Shown in pieces: positions 55,195 to 64,000 of a stretch of 64,000 bases of DNA. The first letter of the stretch is position 1. Every line of letters starts with the position of its first letter. The notes below the pieces were generated by a model, which did no database searches, was not told where the DNA came from, and saw only the letters and a program-made list of their open reading frames with translations. This stretch comes from Chitinophaga sp. H8 (lineage in GTDB: Bacteria; Bacteroidota; Bacteroidia; Chitinophagales; Chitinophagaceae). The translations under genes were made by a program, and so were the position numbers. The DNA is taken from NCBI RefSeq assembly GCF_040567655.1, contig NZ_JBEXAC010000004.1, positions 166,579 to 230,578 on the forward strand, in the 5' to 3' direction.

Positions 55195-55202
55195 CAAATT
55201 TA
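55195..55202 (-). promoter_or_regulatory. Possible -7 element for mnmE
   Basis: TAAATTTG on the minus strand, an exact TAnnTTTG match about 45 nt before the mnmE start. No good TTTG sits 19 nt upstream, so this is only a half-site. Confidence 0.3.
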
Positions 55203-55236
55203 AGCTAACAAATAAACTTAAAGCGGTCTTCTCCTA

Positions 55237-55277
55237 AACAAAAATTCCCCACCGGTATACGGTGGGGAATTTTTGTT
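55237..55277 (-). terminator. Rho-independent terminator of the exb-tonB operon
   Basis: AACAAAAATTCCCCACCG, loop GTATA, CGGTGGGGAATTTTTGTT: a perfect 18-bp stem with a T-run, 19 nt after the tonB stop. Symmetry allows use from both sides. Confidence 0.88.
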
Positions 55278-55295
55278 AAATATGTTTCGCTAAGA

Positions 55296-56129
55296 CTACT
55301 CTTGCAGTGTAAAGCGGATAGGTAAGTTAAACTGTACGGATACCTGACGTCCATTTTGTTTACCAGGTTTCCATTTAGGCATGGTTTTCACCACACGCAC
55401 AGCTTCTTCTTCCAATCCACCGCCCTTTGCAGCACCTACTGTTTTCACATCCTTGATGTTACCTTCAGAGTCTACCACAAATTGTACGAACACAGTACCG
55501 GAAATACCATTTTCCTGCGCTACACGCGGATAGCGGATATTTTTGCTCAGGTACTTAGCCAGGGCTTCTTCACCACCTGGGAAGGTAGGAGGTTGTTCCA
55601 CAAAAGTGAAGATTTCTTCCTTAGCAGGCGGCGGAGCATCTACCACACCGGTACCTTTACTATCAGACAATAATCCCGGATCGATACCGTTCGGATCACC
55701 TTCCACAGTTTTAGTACTTACTGCCTTGTCTTTTAAATCTTCATGCTTTGGAGGTTCTTCCTCTGGTGGCACCTCGTTATCCTTTTTGATCACGGGTGGC
55801 GTAAATTGAACTGACGGTTTCACCGGTGGTGGTGGTGCCGGCGGAGGAGGTGGAGGCGGAGGAGTCTTTGGATCATCCGGAATCTTCACATCTTCTATTT
55901 TAATTTCCTGAATAACCGGCTTCTTAGGCTTTTTAGCCTCTTCAGCCTGAACATAGTTGTTAATCAGGTAACCACCCAAGATCAATACGAACAGGGAGGC
56001 GGTTCCCAGAATGGAGTTCCGTACCCGTTTATCGTACTGTTTTCTTAGATCATAAGCCCCATACTCTTTATTCCTGCCGTCAAACAGGATATCAAGAAAA
56101 TTGGACTTTAAGATTTTAGCTGAATCCAT
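55296..56129 (-). CDS. tonB: Energy transducer TonB
   Basis: A 277-residue protein that carries proton-motive energy to outer-membrane transporters. It has a cytoplasmic start, one membrane segment at about 34-53 (LGTASLFVLILGGYLINNYV), and a periplasmic Pro-rich stretch at about 90-120 (eight prolines in a row). An acidic/Lys linker follows, then a C-terminal TonB domain at about 195-277 (YPRVAQENGISGTVFVQFVV, MPKWKPGKQNGR). It is last in an exbB-exbD-exbD-tonB operon and likely serves SusC and the other receptors. Confidence 0.95.
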   Translation of the reverse strand: MDSAKILKSNFLDILFDGRNKEYGAYDLRKQYDKRVRNSILGTASLFVLILGGYLINNYVQAEEAKKPKKPVIQEIKIEDVKIPDDPKTPPPPPPPPAPPPPVKPSVQFTPPVIKKDNEVPPEEEPPKHEDLKDKAVSTKTVEGDPNGIDPGLLSDSKGTGVVDAPPPAKEEIFTFVEQPPTFPGGEEALAKYLSKNIRYPRVAQENGISGTVFVQFVVDSEGNIKDVKTVGAAKGGGLEEEAVRVVKTMPKWKPGKQNGRQVSVQFNLPIRFTLQE

Positions 56130-56172
56130 TGTTAGTTTTTTATGATGGATGCAAAAAATAATATTCCCTGTC

Positions 56173-56760
56173 TTACTGAACCTTATTAGCAGATTCTGTC
56201 TGCTTGATCCAGGTCTTATCCTGATCGCTGATATCTACCGTAGCATAACGCTGAATACGGTTGATCGCCATTTCGTCCAGGATATCCACAAAGTTCTTAT
56301 AAGTTGAAGCATCATCTGCTTTTATAATCACTACTACATCTTCGGGTTCACCTTTTGCATTTCTCAATTGGGCAACCTGATCCCGCTTCTTGATAATCAC
56401 ATCCCTGATCCCGCCTTTATTCGCAAAATTAGTGGCTTTAAAGAAGTCAGGATTAGCAGATGCATTAGGATCCTGGGCTAAACCCTCATAGTAATATACC
56501 TCATCTTTCTTTCCCAAAAGAATGGTCAGCGCAGTACTTTCTTTTACCTTGTTCTGCTCCTTCTCATCTTTGGTATCCTTTGGCATGGTCAAGTCCATTG
56601 TTTTGGGCTTGGACATGGTAGTGGTAAGCATGAAAAAGGTAATCAGCAGGAAACCTAAGTCCACCATGGGAGTCATATCCACACGGGTAGACTGCTTCTT
56701 CGATTTCGTCCCTTTATGTTTTCCTTTCCCACCACTACTACTGGTATCCATTTCTGCCAT
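56173..56760 (-). CDS. exbD: ExbD/TolR family biopolymer transporter (second copy)
   Basis: A 195-residue inner-membrane protein. After a basic Gly/Ser/Lys start comes the single membrane segment with the essential aspartate Asp34 (TPMVDLGFLLITFFML), which takes part in proton flow. A periplasmic domain follows (DVVVIIKADDASTYKNFVDI). It lies 58 bp after the first exbD and 43 bp before tonB. Two non-identical ExbD proteins in one operon are usual in Bacteroidota. Confidence 0.94.
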   Translation of the reverse strand: MAEMDTSSSGGKGKHKGTKSKKQSTRVDMTPMVDLGFLLITFFMLTTTMSKPKTMDLTMPKDTKDEKEQNKVKESTALTILLGKKDEVYYYEGLAQDPNASANPDFFKATNFANKGGIRDVIIKKRDQVAQLRNAKGEPEDVVVIIKADDASTYKNFVDILDEMAINRIQRYATVDISDQDKTWIKQTESANKVQ

Positions 56761-56818
56761 AGTGGTAAATTTTAATTTTTTATAATTAGCGGTACCTCCT
56801 TCCGGAAATACCAGCCTT

Positions 56819-57469
56819 TTACTTCTTAGTTGACTCTACCTCAGCTGCAGCAGTTCCCTCAGGAATAGCTTCCAGGTTGGTTACCAGGTTCAGCTTTTGA
56901 ATGTGCTTGGACTTAAATGTTTCCAGGATTTCCTTGATCTTAGGATAAGGCGTTTCGTTATCCGCCTTGATACAGTATTTCAGTTTCCTGATATCTGCAG
57001 CCTGTGCAGCATTACCGTACTCTATCCATACTGCCAGTTCATTATTGGCAGAATCCGTAGGAATACCTTTTTCAAGTCCTGCTGCCTTTCTTTCTTCTGC
57101 TCCCATGGAAAGGTAGCTTTTCAGATCCTTCAGATCAGTACCCACACTGGCGCCAGTAATGAAATTATTAATTTCTTTCTGGTCCAGGCCAAGTTTGTAC
57201 TGTTGATCCAGATCCTGAATCAGCTTTTTCCTTTTTGTCTGGCCATCCATGCTGAAAAACACTCTACCGTCCTTATCCACTGTGAATAACATCACATCAG
57301 AATCAGGCAATAAAGTTGCAGCAATAGACGAAGGAGTAACTACCGTTACCGGCTCGTCCGGTTTAAACTTAGTTGCCAGCATGAAGAAAGTTAATAGCAG
57401 AAAAGCTACATCACACATCGCTGTCATGTCGACAAGCGTGCTTTTTCTGGGCATTTTAACTTTTGGCAT
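56819..57469 (-). CDS. exbD: ExbD/TolR family biopolymer transporter (first copy)
   Basis: A 216-residue ExbD with the same layout: basic start, membrane segment with Asp20 (TAMCDVAFLLLTFFML), and a periplasmic domain that is longer than in the second copy (extra segment around MDGQTKRKKLIQDLDQQYKL). It ends in a charged tail (GTAAAEVESTKK). The gap to exbB is 70 bp. The two ExbD copies are not close to each other outside the membrane segment, so they may form mixed dimers or serve different transducers. Confidence 0.94.
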   Translation of the reverse strand: MPKVKMPRKSTLVDMTAMCDVAFLLLTFFMLATKFKPDEPVTVVTPSSIAATLLPDSDVMLFTVDKDGRVFFSMDGQTKRKKLIQDLDQQYKLGLDQKEINNFITGASVGTDLKDLKSYLSMGAEERKAAGLEKGIPTDSANNELAVWIEYGNAAQAADIRKLKYCIKADNETPYPKIKEILETFKSKHIQKLNLVTNLEAIPEGTAAAEVESTKK

Positions 57470-57539
57470 CTTTACTCTTTTTTATGGTTTACTTTAAATA
57501 GATTCAAAACCGCATCTTTTCCATAAAATAATCCGGAGA

Positions 57540-58394
57540 TTATTTGTGGTTTGCAGCAAAGCTCTGTGTTAAAGTAAAGCCAGATTCGTCGATAGCATAA
57601 GTGATACCATCGATATTGGTAGTAAAGTAGTTGTATGCAATGATCGCGATAGCAGAAGTACCGATACCTAACGCTGTGTTAATCAACGCTTCAGAGATAC
57701 CTAACGCCAGCTGAGCAGAATCCGGAGCACCGCCACTGGACATCGCGGCAAACGCCTTGATCATACCCAGTACCGTTCCAAACAGCCCCAACAGGGTAGC
57801 TACGGAAGCAATAGTAGACAGGAACACCAGGTTCTTTTCCATCATTGGCAGTTCCAGAGAAGTTGTTTCTTCGATTTCATTCTTGATGTTCAGGATCTTC
57901 TGATCAGTATCCAATTCAGTGTTGGAGATCATTTCCTTGTACTTTTTCAAGCCGGATTTCAGTACGTTTCCTACAGAACCCTTTTGCTTGTCGCACTCAG
58001 CTAATGCTGCATCTACATTTCTGTTTGCCAGGTGATACTGCACTTTTCTTACCAGCTCAGCACCACTAAATTTACCTTTAGCTTTAGATAAGTACAAGAA
58101 CCTTTCGATTACGAAAGTCAAGCAGATAAGCAATACAGAAACCAGAATAGGTACAATTACCCCGCCTTTGTAAACCGTGCCAAACCATTTACCAATGCCT
58201 TCCTCAACTGGATGCGCATCTGGATTTCCGCCCTGGAAGTTACTAGGATTACCTAATACCAGATAGAAAAACAAATAGGCCAGTGCGATACAGATGGGTA
58301 CTGCCAACACTGCAAATATGTTGGAAGACTTTTTCGGTTGATGAGAAGTCGCGTTAGCAGTAGCTGCAGTCACAGTTGTTTTAGTCTCAGCCAT
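57540..58394 (-). CDS. exbB: MotA/TolQ/ExbB proton channel family protein
   Basis: A 284-residue inner-membrane protein, first gene of the operon. A Thr/Ala-rich start precedes an extra membrane segment (about 27-47). The ExbB core follows: segment about 77-97 (VPILVSVLLICLTFVIERFLYL), a large cytoplasmic loop, and two C-terminal segments (LSTIASVATLLGLFGTVLGM and AIAIIAYNYF). The LLGLFGTVLGM motif is the family signature. A good promoter-like site lies about 115 nt upstream. Confidence 0.95.
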   Translation of the reverse strand: MAETKTTVTAATANATSHQPKKSSNIFAVLAVPICIALAYLFFYLVLGNPSNFQGGNPDAHPVEEGIGKWFGTVYKGGVIVPILVSVLLICLTFVIERFLYLSKAKGKFSGAELVRKVQYHLANRNVDAALAECDKQKGSVGNVLKSGLKKYKEMISNTELDTDQKILNIKNEIEETTSLELPMMEKNLVFLSTIASVATLLGLFGTVLGMIKAFAAMSSGGAPDSAQLALGISEALINTALGIGTSAIAIIAYNYFTTNIDGITYAIDESGFTLTQSFAANHK

Positions 58395-58508
58395 GTTGAT
58401 TGAATTTTAGTGTTAAAAATTAAACTATTGTTTGTTAGTTAATAATACTTAAATACTGAATCCAGAATGCGTCTCCCCACCTTAATTTACTTATTAATCA
58501 GGGATTCG

Positions 58509-58539
58509 CAAAGTTAGACGCTTGCCTCAAAAAAACAAG
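58509..58539 (-). promoter_or_regulatory. Promoter of the exbB-exbD-exbD-tonB operon
   Basis: On the minus strand CTTG (58539-58536), exactly 19 nt, then TAACTTTG (58516-58509), an exact TAnnTTTG match. This leaves a leader of about 105 nt to the exbB ATG. Confidence 0.6.
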
Positions 58540-59147
58540 TGCAGCTCAAAAAATCACACAAAATTTAACCTACCCGCGTAAAAGCCCTTTAATCAAGCTT
58601 TTAACCATTTCCCTTTTGATTGAGCAAACACTTAAATAAGCAAAAAACCTATATGATAAAACTCCTGAACTGACTGTTACTGTCCCAAATCTCGAAATCG
58701 ATTGATTTTTTTCAAAGTTGGACGCACAATTTAAGAAAATTATTAAAAGTTCCAACAGAAATTTTGCAGTTTCCTTTTTCCGTCCATTCCGCACCTGTCA
58801 ACGTTTTGCGCATATTTCCCCTCATTTCCTCCTTTTACACCATTGCTCTTTCTTTGTCAAACCAAAGCAGAATAACGCTTTTCACCGCTTTATATTTTGT
58901 TGCCCGCTCAGGCAATATAAACATAAATCCACCCATATCAATAAATAAGTACACAAAAAAAGTTGTACTTACAACTATTGTTTTCACGTTTACATCCGCT
59001 GTTTACCCGGATATATTTCCATTCCTAAGGCAATTCTAGCGCTTATGGATTTTCCTAATAAGTTACTACAATATATGTTTATTTGCAACGCGCTTCACAA
59101 AAAGTGTAAAATTTCGAAAAATCAAAAACCAATTTTAAACCTGAGCA
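58540..59147. other. Long divergent spacer without a gene
   Basis: 608 bp between the exb promoter and the metalloprotease gene. It is AT-rich and has many short A/T runs but no convincing frame, repeat or RNA gene. TATGTTTA near 59073 is a near match to a -7 element for the + strand gene. Confidence 0.45.
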
Positions 59148-61721
59148 ATGAGTAAGTATTTAGAGTGCAAATTCATGCTGGCCATGGCTGGTGTAATTTG
59201 CTTTAGTAGCTTGACTACTATGCCTGTCAGCGCACAAAAGAAGAAGAAAGGAGAGCCTGCTCCTGTGGCTGCTGCCAAAGATTCCGTTGCCGGCAAACCT
59301 CCCATGGTACCCGGCGGTCCCAAACCTGGTGTAAAGAAATTCAGTGAGGTGATTACTCCAAAAGCTAAGGCTGATTCCGGACTGTTCAATATCTACAAAC
59401 AGGATGACAGATTCCTCTTTGAAATTTCCGACACCCTCCTTGGGCGTGATATACTGGTGGTAAACCGTATCTCCAAATCTGCTGCCGGCCTCAGAGCAAT
59501 GATGCTCGGATATGGTGGCGACCAGATCGGCGAAAATGTGATCCGCTTCGAAAAAGGACCTAATAACCGCATCTTCCTGAAAAACATCTCTTACTCGGAA
59601 ATATCCAAAGACTCTACCCAGCCCATGTTTAATTCTGTTATGAATTCAAACCTGCAGCCTATCGTAGCGGCTTTCGATATCAAAGCTTTTTCAAAAGACA
59701 GTACGGGCAGTGTGATCGATTTTACAGATTATATCAGTGGTGATAACGACGTCCTTTACTTTGACCAGCGAATGAAATCAGCACTCAAACTGGGTGCTGC
59801 TCAGCCAGATAAGTCTTACATCGTGGATGCCAAAGCTTATCCCGTGAATATTGAAATCAAAGCGGTAAAAACCTATACTAAAAGCGGTGGCCCGGCACTG
59901 CCTGGTATGCCCCCTGCTGCGGGAGGTAACGCTACCGTAGAACTGAACAGCTCATTGGTATTGCTTCCTAAAAAGCCCATGCAGCCCCGCTACTTTGATC
60001 CCCGTGTTGGTTATTTCACTACCTCTCTGACGGATTTTGATGTGGATCCGCAAGGTGTTAAAAAACTCCAGATGATCACCCGCTGGCGCCTGGAACCCAA
60101 GGATGGTGATATGGAGAAATACAAGCGTGGCGAATTGGTTGAACCTAAGAAACCAATCGTTTTCTATATCGATCCGGCTACACCACAAAAATGGCGCTCT
60201 TACTTGATTCAGGGAGTGAACGACTGGCAAGCTGCATTTGAACAGGCTGGCTTCAAAAATGCCATAGTAGCTAAAATGGCGCCTACCAAGGAAGAAGATC
60301 CTACCTGGTCATTGGAAGATGCCCGGTTCTCTGCGATCGTTTATAAACCTTCCGACATTCCTAATGCCAGCGGTCCTCACGTACATGATCCCCGCTCCGG
60401 TGAAATCCTGGAAAGCCATATCAACTGGTACCATAACGTAATGCGCTTATTACGTAACTGGTATTTTGTACAGGCTGCCCCCAACGATCCCCGCGCCAGA
60501 AACATGGAGTTCAGCGATGAACTGATGGGCGAACTGATCCGCTTTGTATCTTCTCATGAGGTAGGCCATACACTGGGATTACGCCATAATTTTGGCTCCA
60601 GCTCCACCTACCCCGTAGAAAAGTTACGTGATAAAGAATGGGTTAAAAAGAATGGTCATGCGGCCTCTATCATGGATTATGCCCGCTTTAACTATGTGGC
60701 ACAGCCTGGTGACGGTATTACCGGTGCTGATCTCTATCCCCGCATTAATTACTATGATAAATGGGCTATTGAATGGGGTTATAAATTGCTTCCAAATGCG
60801 CCTGATCCGGAAGCTGAAAGGGCTATCCTGAATAAATGGACAGTGGAAAAACTGAAGGATAAAAAGTATTGGTTTGGAACGGAAAGCAATCCGGATGATC
60901 CACGTTCTCAAAATGAAGATCTTGGTGATAATGCTATGAAAGCCAGTGCTTATGGCATTAAAAACCTGCAAATGATCATGCCTAACCTCATGTCGTGGAC
61001 AAAGGTTAATAATGAAGGCTACAGTACCTTAGGAGAATTGTACAAAGAAGTAAGCAATCAATTTGGCCGCTATATGGGGCATGTTGCTAAAAACGTAGGC
61101 GGTATTTATGAAACTCCAAAAACGGTAGAACAGGAAGGGGCTGTTTATGAATATGTACCTAAAGCTATTCAAAAGGAGGCGGTACAATTCCTTAATCAGC
61201 AGTTATTTACCACCCCTAAGTGGTTACTGAATAAAGACATTTTAAGCAGAGTTGGAGCAGATGCACCTGGCGTTATCTTATCCCGTCAGGAAGGGGTACT
61301 GAACAAATTGATGAGTGCCGGTACGCTCAACAAACTGGTAAACGGCGAAGCCCTTAATGGTGCACAGGCTTATCAGGCAACAGAGCTCTTAAATGACCTG
61401 AAAAAAGGTGTTTGCAGTGAGCTCTATTCTCACCAGCCAATAGATGTTTTCCGCAGAAATCTGCAAAAGGTATACGTAAGTAACCTGATTGAACTGATCA
61501 AACCACCTGCTTCTAATGCCTCCGGAGCACTGGCTGCTATGATGGGAATGGCAGTGGGTCCGAACCCTGCTAAAACAGATGTAGGAAGTATTGCCCGGGC
61601 TCAGCTCAATATATTGAAAAATGAAGTCCGTAACGCTGCAGCTGCTGCACCGGATAATATGAGCCGCTATCATTTGCAGGATCTGTCTGAACGAATTAAC
61701 AAGGCCTTAGATCCTAAATAA
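59148..61721 (+). CDS. Secreted zinc metalloprotease (DUF5117/DUF5118 type)
   Basis: An 857-residue exported protein (signal peptide to Ala29-Gln30). It has the N-terminal DUF5118/DUF5117 region common to large Bacteroidota metalloproteases (FSEVITPKAKADSGLFNIY) and a metzincin-like zinc site His470-Glu471-x-x-His474-x5-His480 (HEVGHTLGLRH). A Met in SIMDYARFNY probably forms the Met-turn. A C-terminal helical part of about 230 residues follows. It probably degrades proteins in the periplasm or outside. It is monocistronic with a strong terminator. Confidence 0.92.
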   Translation: MSKYLECKFMLAMAGVICFSSLTTMPVSAQKKKKGEPAPVAAAKDSVAGKPPMVPGGPKPGVKKFSEVITPKAKADSGLFNIYKQDDRFLFEISDTLLGRDILVVNRISKSAAGLRAMMLGYGGDQIGENVIRFEKGPNNRIFLKNISYSEISKDSTQPMFNSVMNSNLQPIVAAFDIKAFSKDSTGSVIDFTDYISGDNDVLYFDQRMKSALKLGAAQPDKSYIVDAKAYPVNIEIKAVKTYTKSGGPALPGMPPAAGGNATVELNSSLVLLPKKPMQPRYFDPRVGYFTTSLTDFDVDPQGVKKLQMITRWRLEPKDGDMEKYKRGELVEPKKPIVFYIDPATPQKWRSYLIQGVNDWQAAFEQAGFKNAIVAKMAPTKEEDPTWSLEDARFSAIVYKPSDIPNASGPHVHDPRSGEILESHINWYHNVMRLLRNWYFVQAAPNDPRARNMEFSDELMGELIRFVSSHEVGHTLGLRHNFGSSSTYPVEKLRDKEWVKKNGHAASIMDYARFNYVAQPGDGITGADLYPRINYYDKWAIEWGYKLLPNAPDPEAERAILNKWTVEKLKDKKYWFGTESNPDDPRSQNEDLGDNAMKASAYGIKNLQMIMPNLMSWTKVNNEGYSTLGELYKEVSNQFGRYMGHVAKNVGGIYETPKTVEQEGAVYEYVPKAIQKEAVQFLNQQLFTTPKWLLNKDILSRVGADAPGVILSRQEGVLNKLMSAGTLNKLVNGEALNGAQAYQATELLNDLKKGVCSELYSHQPIDVFRRNLQKVYVSNLIELIKPPASNASGALAAMMGMAVGPNPAKTDVGSIARAQLNILKNEVRNAAAAAPDNMSRYHLQDLSERINKALDPK

Positions 61722-61741
61722 CGTTTATTATTATACGAATT

Positions 61742-61782
61742 ATTACAAGAGGCTGATCTGCATTGGATCAGCCTCTTGTAAT
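61742..61782 (+). terminator. Rho-independent terminator
   Basis: ATTACAAGAGGCTGATC and GATCAGCCTCTTGTAAT form a 17-bp perfect stem 20 nt after the metalloprotease stop. Confidence 0.85.
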
Positions 61783-62000
61783 TGATACATCCACCAACAC
61801 CTTCAGTCTTACCATAGCATATATTCTATACATACCTAACAGCGTATATTCATTATAGTTACTTATATTGTATCTCTTAAAATGAGCACCTTTCATCCAT
61901 ATGCTTAAACGGTTTCTTTCCACTCCACCAGCGCAGCTTTCATTTATAATAGAAATTGCTTAATATAGCCTATTATTCAACCATCAGAAGCCGCATAAAC

Positions 62001-63026
62001 GTGAAAGAACGCACTAATAAAGTTACCATTTATGATATTGCACAGGCGCTCAATCTGTCTGCATCTACCGTATCCCGGGCGCTGCAGAATAATCCGCTGA
62101 TCAATGAGGAAACACGGGAAAAAGTGCAGCAGATGTCGACCGAAATGGGGTATGTTCCCAACTGGATAGCCTCCAGCCTGCGAAAGAAACGTTCCAATAT
62201 TCTGGGCCTGATTGTACCACGTACCTCCATGTACTTTCAAAGTACCGCTATCAGTGGTATCCAGCATGAAGCTCATAAATATGGTTTTAGCATCGTCATT
62301 GGTCAGTCTGATGATACGGTTGCCATGGAAAAAGAATTAGTGCAGACTTTTTTCTCCCTGCGGGTAGACGGGCTCCTGGCAGTGTCCTCTATGTTTACCA
62401 CCAATTATGATCACTTTGCGCCTATCATAAAAAATAATATCCCCCTGGTGTTCTATGATCGCGTTCCAATGGACTTCCAGGGTTATACCATTACCGGAGA
62501 CGATTTCAGAGGAGGGTTTCTCGCCACAGAACATCTTATCCAACAAGGATGCCGCCGCATAGCCCACTTTTCGGGTGTGCTCACCTGCAATCTTTACCAA
62601 CACCGGCTTGCCGGCTACAAAGCTGCCCTGGCTCAATATGGTATCCCTTTTGACGAACAGCTGTTATATATTCATAATCTGACCACAGATGCTGCTACAG
62701 CGGCTGCTCAGCAGGTATTCTCACAGGATACACTACCGGATGGACTCTTTTCAGCAAATGATACATCTGCAGTGGCATTTATCCAGGAGGCCAGAAGGAG
62801 AGGCATTGCAATTCCAAAGCAAATCAAAGTAGTAGGATACGCAAATGACTTATCTTCCCGCATTATTACTCCCTCACTCACCACTATAGAACAATCAGGC
62901 TATAATATGGGACAAAAAGCGGTAGAAACACTGGTACAACTCATCAATCCAGGAGATAATGTCAAAGTAACTCAAAACTATGTGTTCCCTGTAGAGCTGA
63001 TCCTGAGAGAATCTACCCAGGCATAA
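62001..63026 (+). CDS. LacI family transcriptional regulator
   Basis: A 341-residue repressor-type regulator. The HTH reads VTIYDIAQALNLSASTVSRALQ, with the hinge (GYVPNWIASSLRKKRS) and a periplasmic-binding-like core (ILGLIVPRTSMYFQ, DGLFSANDTSAVAF, VVGYAND). I place the start at GTG 62001 because LacI proteins begin a few residues before the HTH; the ATG at 61956 would add 15 residues with no family match. No sugar genes are adjacent, so the effector and targets are unknown. Confidence 0.9.
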   Translation: MKERTNKVTIYDIAQALNLSASTVSRALQNNPLINEETREKVQQMSTEMGYVPNWIASSLRKKRSNILGLIVPRTSMYFQSTAISGIQHEAHKYGFSIVIGQSDDTVAMEKELVQTFFSLRVDGLLAVSSMFTTNYDHFAPIIKNNIPLVFYDRVPMDFQGYTITGDDFRGGFLATEHLIQQGCRRIAHFSGVLTCNLYQHRLAGYKAALAQYGIPFDEQLLYIHNLTTDAATAAAQQVFSQDTLPDGLFSANDTSAVAFIQEARRRGIAIPKQIKVVGYANDLSSRIITPSLTTIEQSGYNMGQKAVETLVQLINPGDNVKVTQNYVFPVELILRESTQA

Positions 63027-63065
63027 TACTCGTTTATATTTTATCAATAACCGCCTACATCTTAT

Positions 63066-63884
63066 ATGAAAAATCAGATTATTACCAGCCTTTCCATACT
63101 GACGATCGCTGCTTTAAGTAGTTGCAACCGGCATATTTATGTTCCCAATGCGGTAAATGCGCCGTTGCTGAAAGAAAAATATGAATTCAAAGGAAATATC
63201 ACACCTACCAACCTGCAGACCGCTTTTGCAATCACAGATAATATTGCCCTGATGGCCAATGGTCAGTATGTCTATAATTATAACTTTGATGCCGGCAATA
63301 ATAACAATAACGACCTTTTTATTGATAATAACACTCGTGGTGGGGTAATTGAAGGGGCTGTTGGCTTTTTTAAGCCACTTGATCTCAAGCAGCGAATGGT
63401 GTTTGATGTATATGGCGGGTATGGTAATGGCCGCTTTAAAACACTGGATAAAGGCTACGATAATAGCAACACCCCGTCTAACCCAAATGATTATTTATTA
63501 AAAACTCATTTTAATAAGTTTTTCCTGCAGCCTAGTATTGGCTTTGTACATCCGGTGATTGAAGCTGCCTTCAGTTCCCGCTTTTCTGTAGTAAAATTCT
63601 ATGATCTTTATACAGGTGCGAAAGCATTTGAAAATGATGCTAACCGCAAACTCAACTTTCTGCAGATCCAGGAAAAAGCGCTGCCATTCTTTGAGCCTGC
63701 TTTTACGTTTCGGGTAGGATATAAATATGTAAAGTTTCAGATGCAGCTGCTCTTTTCCGTACCACTGAATGATGATACCTATAATGGCTATGATATCAAT
63801 CAGTATTTCCAGCCGGTGGCATTTGGCATGGGGGCCTCTGTTAATATTGCCCGGTGGTATGATGAATTCCGTAAGAAAAAATAA
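63066..63884 (+). CDS. Putative outer-membrane lipoprotein, function unknown
   Basis: A 272-residue lipoprotein (Cys20, LSSCNR). The mature part starts VPNAVNAPLLKEKYEFKGN and continues as amphipathic strands with an Asn-rich loop (about 79-86), ending in AFGMGASVNIARWYDEF. This suggests a small beta-barrel or barrel-like surface protein with a lipid anchor, as found in many Bacteroidota, but no named family is recognised. It lies 39 bp after the LacI gene and may share its transcript. Confidence 0.65.
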   Translation: MKNQIITSLSILTIAALSSCNRHIYVPNAVNAPLLKEKYEFKGNITPTNLQTAFAITDNIALMANGQYVYNYNFDAGNNNNNDLFIDNNTRGGVIEGAVGFFKPLDLKQRMVFDVYGGYGNGRFKTLDKGYDNSNTPSNPNDYLLKTHFNKFFLQPSIGFVHPVIEAAFSSRFSVVKFYDLYTGAKAFENDANRKLNFLQIQEKALPFFEPAFTFRVGYKYVKFQMQLLFSVPLNDDTYNGYDINQYFQPVAFGMGASVNIARWYDEFRKKK

Positions 63885-63893
63885 GTGCATAAA

Positions 63894-63926
63894 AAAAGCC
63901 TCACCGATTACTCGATGAGGCTTTTA
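63894..63926. terminator. Bidirectional terminator
   Basis: AAAAGCCTCACCGA and TCGATGAGGCTTTT form a 14-bp stem with one mismatch. A- and T-runs serve both the lipoprotein gene (+) and the rRNA operon (-). Confidence 0.82.
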
Positions 63927-63931
63927 AATAA

Positions 63932-64000
63932 CTATGGCAGCTACCTACTCTCCCGCATGATAGTGCAGTACCATCGGCCATGAGGGGCTTAACTTCTCTG
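63932..64000 (-). rRNA. 5S ribosomal RNA, 3' part (continues past the window)
   Basis: The minus-strand reading contains GGTACTGCACTATCATGCGG, GAGAGTAGG and the 3' end GCTGCCATAG, the conserved 3' half of Bacteroidota 5S rRNA. Its 5' half lies beyond 64000, followed presumably by 23S and 16S in the same operon. The terminator at 63894 is directly downstream. Confidence 0.93.

Overview
The window looks like chromosomal DNA of a Bacteroidota bacterium close to Chitinophaga (family Chitinophagaceae). The support is a SusC/SusD pair under an ECF sigma/FecR switch, many short lipobox signal peptides, GH92 and GH109 glycosidases, an ExbB-ExbD-ExbD-TonB operon, and promoter-like sites of the Bacteroidota type (TTTG, about 19 nt, TAnnTTTG). 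No tRNA gene, CRISPR array or replication origin was seen. The last 69 bases are the 3' part of a 5S rRNA on the minus strand, so an rRNA operon continues past the right edge.

Layout. 1-1227: tail of a sigma factor, an overlapping 90-codon gene, and a clpP paralogue. 1.3-3.6 kb: two penicillin-binding-protein-like serine hydrolases. 3.6-6.0 kb: a DUF899 thioredoxin-like protein coupled to a small membrane protein, divergent from a DJ-1/AraC regulator. 6.1-26 kb: mostly single housekeeping or envelope genes: YitT, a heparan-glucosaminide-type acetyltransferase homologue, an SDR protein, a TPM-domain protein, BrkB, a lipoprotein amidase, a LURP-one-like protein, GH92, an LpxL-like acyltransferase with a desaturase, an aldo/keto reductase, an S41 peptidase, a VOC protein and an M1 peptidase.

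27.5-39.7 kb is a complete polysaccharide-utilisation locus on the minus strand, in transcription order: ECF sigma, FecR, SusC with an STN domain, SusD, a PKD lipoprotein, a terminator, then DUF4832, an acetyltransferase homologue and GH109. GH109 enzymes remove alpha-GalNAc, so the likely target is an amino-sugar glycan. 39.9-44.3 kb holds a YdeI-like protein, a membrane-anchored AraC regulator and an outer-membrane receptor; a perfect 24-bp palindrome lies between the last two.

46.2-53.7 kb is visibly AT-richer and looks like accessory DNA. It has an unrecognised two-gene cassette whose larger protein carries a PD-(D/E)XK nuclease motif, an IS256-type transposase remnant, a formyltransferase gene broken by an in-frame TAA, a membrane-bound winged-helix regulator divergent from a secreted protein, and a serine hydrolase. 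It ends exactly at the 3' end of mnmE, a known type of island insertion site.

53.8-64 kb returns to core genes: mnmE, the exbB-exbD-exbD-tonB operon, a large zinc metalloprotease, a LacI regulator, a lipoprotein and the 5S rRNA.
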